Source: JACNKV01 sp964422145 (GTDB lineage Bacteria > Fidelibacterota > Marinisomatia > Marinisomatales > JACNKV01). Taken from it: a stretch of DNA of 64,000 nucleotides. A program made the translations under genes and the position numbers. The notes beneath the pieces were generated by a model, which worked only from the letters and a program-made list of their open reading frames with translations, was not told where the DNA came from and did not search any database. Positions 62,635 to 64,000 of the stretch are shown here, piece by piece (positions within the stretch are counted from its first letter, which is position 1; each line of letters begins with the position of its first letter). The DNA is taken from contig CAYQZV010000009.1 of the NCBI GenBank assembly GCA_964422145.1, positions 24,405 to 88,404 on the forward strand, given 5' to 3'.

Positions 62635-62686
62635 TTTTATGACCACCCACACCAACACCACCAGCCCTGAAGGGGATGGGGGAAAC
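62635..62686 (+). repeat. Intergenic repeat R2, copy 2
   Basis: TTTTATGACCACCCACACCA continues ACACCACCAGCCCTGAAGGG and GATGGGGGAAAC. Aligns with copies 1 and 3. Here CCC-TGAA-GGG could form a short hairpin that the other copies do not keep. Confidence 0.75.
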
Positions 62687-62709
62687 AAAATTTATACGAG
62701 AGGTGAATT

Positions 62710-63264
62710 ATGCATAATCGATTTACTAAATATTTAATTACGTTCATTTTTGTAACAAATAACGTCCTGTTTACTCAGAGTACAGATTCAGTAATTGACA
62801 TTATTAAATTACAATCCAATCATATAAAAGAAAACCTCAAGTCTTATGAGAAAAAAACGGTTGAGTTTTTTGGAGAATCAGCCGAGGGAGGAGAAGCGAC
62901 CGCTTTTTTTGAAAGTGGAGAATTAAAACTAATAATAGCGGTGTGGTGTGGAGAAACAGGAAAAAAACAAACTGAATATTATTTCCATGACGGAGAATTA
63001 GTTTTTAGTTCAGATCAAATCTTTAATTATAATCGACCAATTTATTGGAACAAAAAAACCGCAAAAGAAAATGGAGACATTGAAGTTTATGATCCCGAAA
63101 AAACAACAGTTAAGGAAAACAGATATTATTTCGATAATGAAAAGTTGTTTTTATGGGTCGACAATAATCAAAATGAAGTTGATTTGACTACTGGGAACAA
63201 TTCAATAACGGGGAAATCTATAGTCGTTGAATGTTATAAAATGATCGACAAATTAATTAAATGA
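62710..63264 (+). CDS. Secreted protein, function unknown
   Basis: The 184-residue precursor has a signal peptide (YLITFIFVTNNVLFTQS). The body has a repetitive plan of short strands with the pattern GESAEGGEATAFFESGELKL, EYYFHDGELVFS and RYYFDNEKLFLWVDNN, a recurring FF..GEL / YFDNEKL unit. I have seen similar arrangements in uncharacterised bacterial proteins but know no function. The VLFTQSTD end of the signal matches the gene at 59401. R2 copy 2 lies just upstream. Confidence 0.72.
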   Translation: MHNRFTKYLITFIFVTNNVLFTQSTDSVIDIIKLQSNHIKENLKSYEKKTVEFFGESAEGGEATAFFESGELKLIIAVWCGETGKKQTEYYFHDGELVFSSDQIFNYNRPIYWNKKTAKENGDIEVYDPEKTTVKENRYYFDNEKLFLWVDNNQNEVDLTTGNNSITGKSIVVECYKMIDKLIK

Positions 63265-63304
63265 ATTAAAGAACGAAATGGAAACTGTACCTGTAAATAG
63301 GAAA

Positions 63305-63358
63305 CTTTATGACCACCTAAACAACACCAACACCACCTGCACTGAAGGGGATGAGAAA
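63305..63358 (+). repeat. Intergenic repeat R2, copy 3
   Basis: CTTTATGACCACCTAAACAA continues CACCAACACCACCTGCACTG and AAGGGGATGAGAAAG. It ends 8 bp before the next ATG, so its purine-rich 3' end may also supply the ribosome-binding site. Confidence 0.75.
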
Positions 63359-63366
63359 GTAAAAAA

Positions 63367-63972
63367 ATGAATAAAAAGAAATTCATCAGATACTCAGGTA
63401 TCATTGTCGTCTGTATTGTTGCTTTTGTATCTGTTTACCCCAAAATATATCTGACCTGGATTTATGATGGGAATTATACATTTAACCAAATAAACTATAC
63501 TGAGAAAGTTGAGTATTGGATGCCTTCAATGTATTTTGAAAATGAAGGTGATTTTTTTGATCAGTGCACATTCATTAACATAAAGGATCAATCTTGGATT
63601 AACGTATACTATCCAAACAACCAACGGACTAAAAACAATTTTGGAAAACACATGAAGACTGACTCAACATACGGATTTTATTACAGTTCCAAAAGACAAA
63701 TGGAATTTGATTGTAGTTTAGCAGTTGGTGACACGATTAACAATCGCTATGTGCAATTTATCTACTTCCCTGACTCATCGATTGATTCCGCAAAAGTATT
63801 AAAAGCGTTCGTCCCCAGTTTATACTTAATCTTTCATATGTTTGCAGTAGATAGTGGATTTGTTAAGAAACACGAATTTATTGACTTATATAATTCAATT
63901 GAAGTATTAACTATGATAGAGGATAACAATTCTTCCGACTTCGATTTGAGTTATGTCCGTAATTTTCTGTAA
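63367..63972 (+). CDS. Membrane-anchored protein, function unknown
   Basis: The 201-residue product has one N-terminal TM or uncleaved signal (YSGIIVVCIVAFVSVYPKIY, about 10-29) and a polar extracytoplasmic domain with NQINYTEKVEYWMPSMYFEN and IYFPDSSIDSAKVLKAF. I recognise no family. The only ribosome-binding sequence is the GGGGATGAG end of the R2 copy. It is complete within the window, and its right-hand context is cut off 28 bp later. Confidence 0.7.
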   Translation: MNKKKFIRYSGIIVVCIVAFVSVYPKIYLTWIYDGNYTFNQINYTEKVEYWMPSMYFENEGDFFDQCTFINIKDQSWINVYYPNNQRTKNNFGKHMKTDSTYGFYYSSKRQMEFDCSLAVGDTINNRYVQFIYFPDSSIDSAKVLKAFVPSLYLIFHMFAVDSGFVKKHEFIDLYNSIEVLTMIEDNNSSDFDLSYVRNFL

Positions 63973-64000
63973 TTTCAAAAAAGGGGTCACAGTTTTCTCT

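Noticed and set aside
60201..63358. R2 repeats as integron attC sites
   Set aside because: No paired RYYYAAC / GTTRRRY cores at the ends and no conserved long imperfect stem across the copies.
1..64000. CRISPR array, rRNA, tRNA or transposase genes
   Set aside because: Scanned the intergenic spaces and protein set. No regularly spaced repeats, cloverleaf-like sequence with CCA end, or transposase motifs were recognised. A dedicated tRNA/ncRNA search was not possible.

Overview
The window looks like chromosomal DNA from a Gram-negative bacterium of the FCB superphylum, most plausibly a Marinimicrobia (SAR406)-like or otherwise Bacteroidota-related lineage. This is inferred from gene content, not from a marker-gene search. 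Supporting signs are an alternative complex III (actABCDEF), a fused cbb3 oxidase subunit (ccoNO), a bacterial geranylgeranylglyceryl-phosphate-synthase-type protein, a TonB receptor with an N-terminal carboxypeptidase-regulatory-like domain, a T9SS/FlgD-like C-terminal tail remnant, a lamin-tail protein and a TTTG-N19-TAAATTTG promoter before efp. Most of the window is ordinary, tightly packed housekeeping DNA with many 4-base ATGA gene overlaps. I recognised no rRNA, tRNA, CRISPR array or insertion sequence.

Layout. 0-8 kb: the 5' part of a secreted lamin-tail protein (minus), an orphan sorting-tail fragment, a ZIP metal transporter, prfB with a programmed +1 frameshift, lysS, and a LolCDE-type ABC exporter. 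8-20 kb: dnaK, then an envelope-biogenesis block (TamB-like, Omp85/TamA-like, TPR lipoprotein) and a MoxR / DUF58 / BatD-like trio. 19.6-29.1 kb: efp-accB-accC, gcvH, GGGP synthase, gmhA, a XerC/D recombinase, an M50 protease, a 44-residue membrane protein, a bifunctional ftcD with an unusual zinc-finger-like insert, and mutL. 29.1-33.8 kb: an RRM protein (minus), an SLC13 transporter with a tandem UspA, and a Fur/PerR - peroxiredoxin - superoxide dismutase oxidative-stress operon.

33.9-50.1 kb is a minus-strand respiratory island: alternative complex III, then rrf2-ccoS-ccoNO-ccoQ-ccoP-ccoG-ccoH, then ccoI and a TauE/SafE-like protein. Together they encode a quinol-to-oxygen chain with the copper-handling assembly factors of a cbb3 oxidase. 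Two good palindromes lie at operator positions, upstream of rrf2 and of actA. 50.2-58.7 kb: an M1 peptidase with a predicted outer-membrane barrel tail, htpG, a hypothetical protein, a TonB receptor and a TPR protein.

58.7-64 kb is the accessory part. It is visibly AT-richer, with small secreted proteins or lipoproteins of unknown function, an AbiEi/AbiEii toxin-antitoxin pair, and two families of intergenic repeats placed between genes (R1: two copies, 54/56 identical; R2: three degenerate copies of about 50 bp). This repeat-punctuated array is the most likely place for something undescribed. The zinc-finger insert in FtcD and the peptidase-barrel fusion are the most unusual single proteins.
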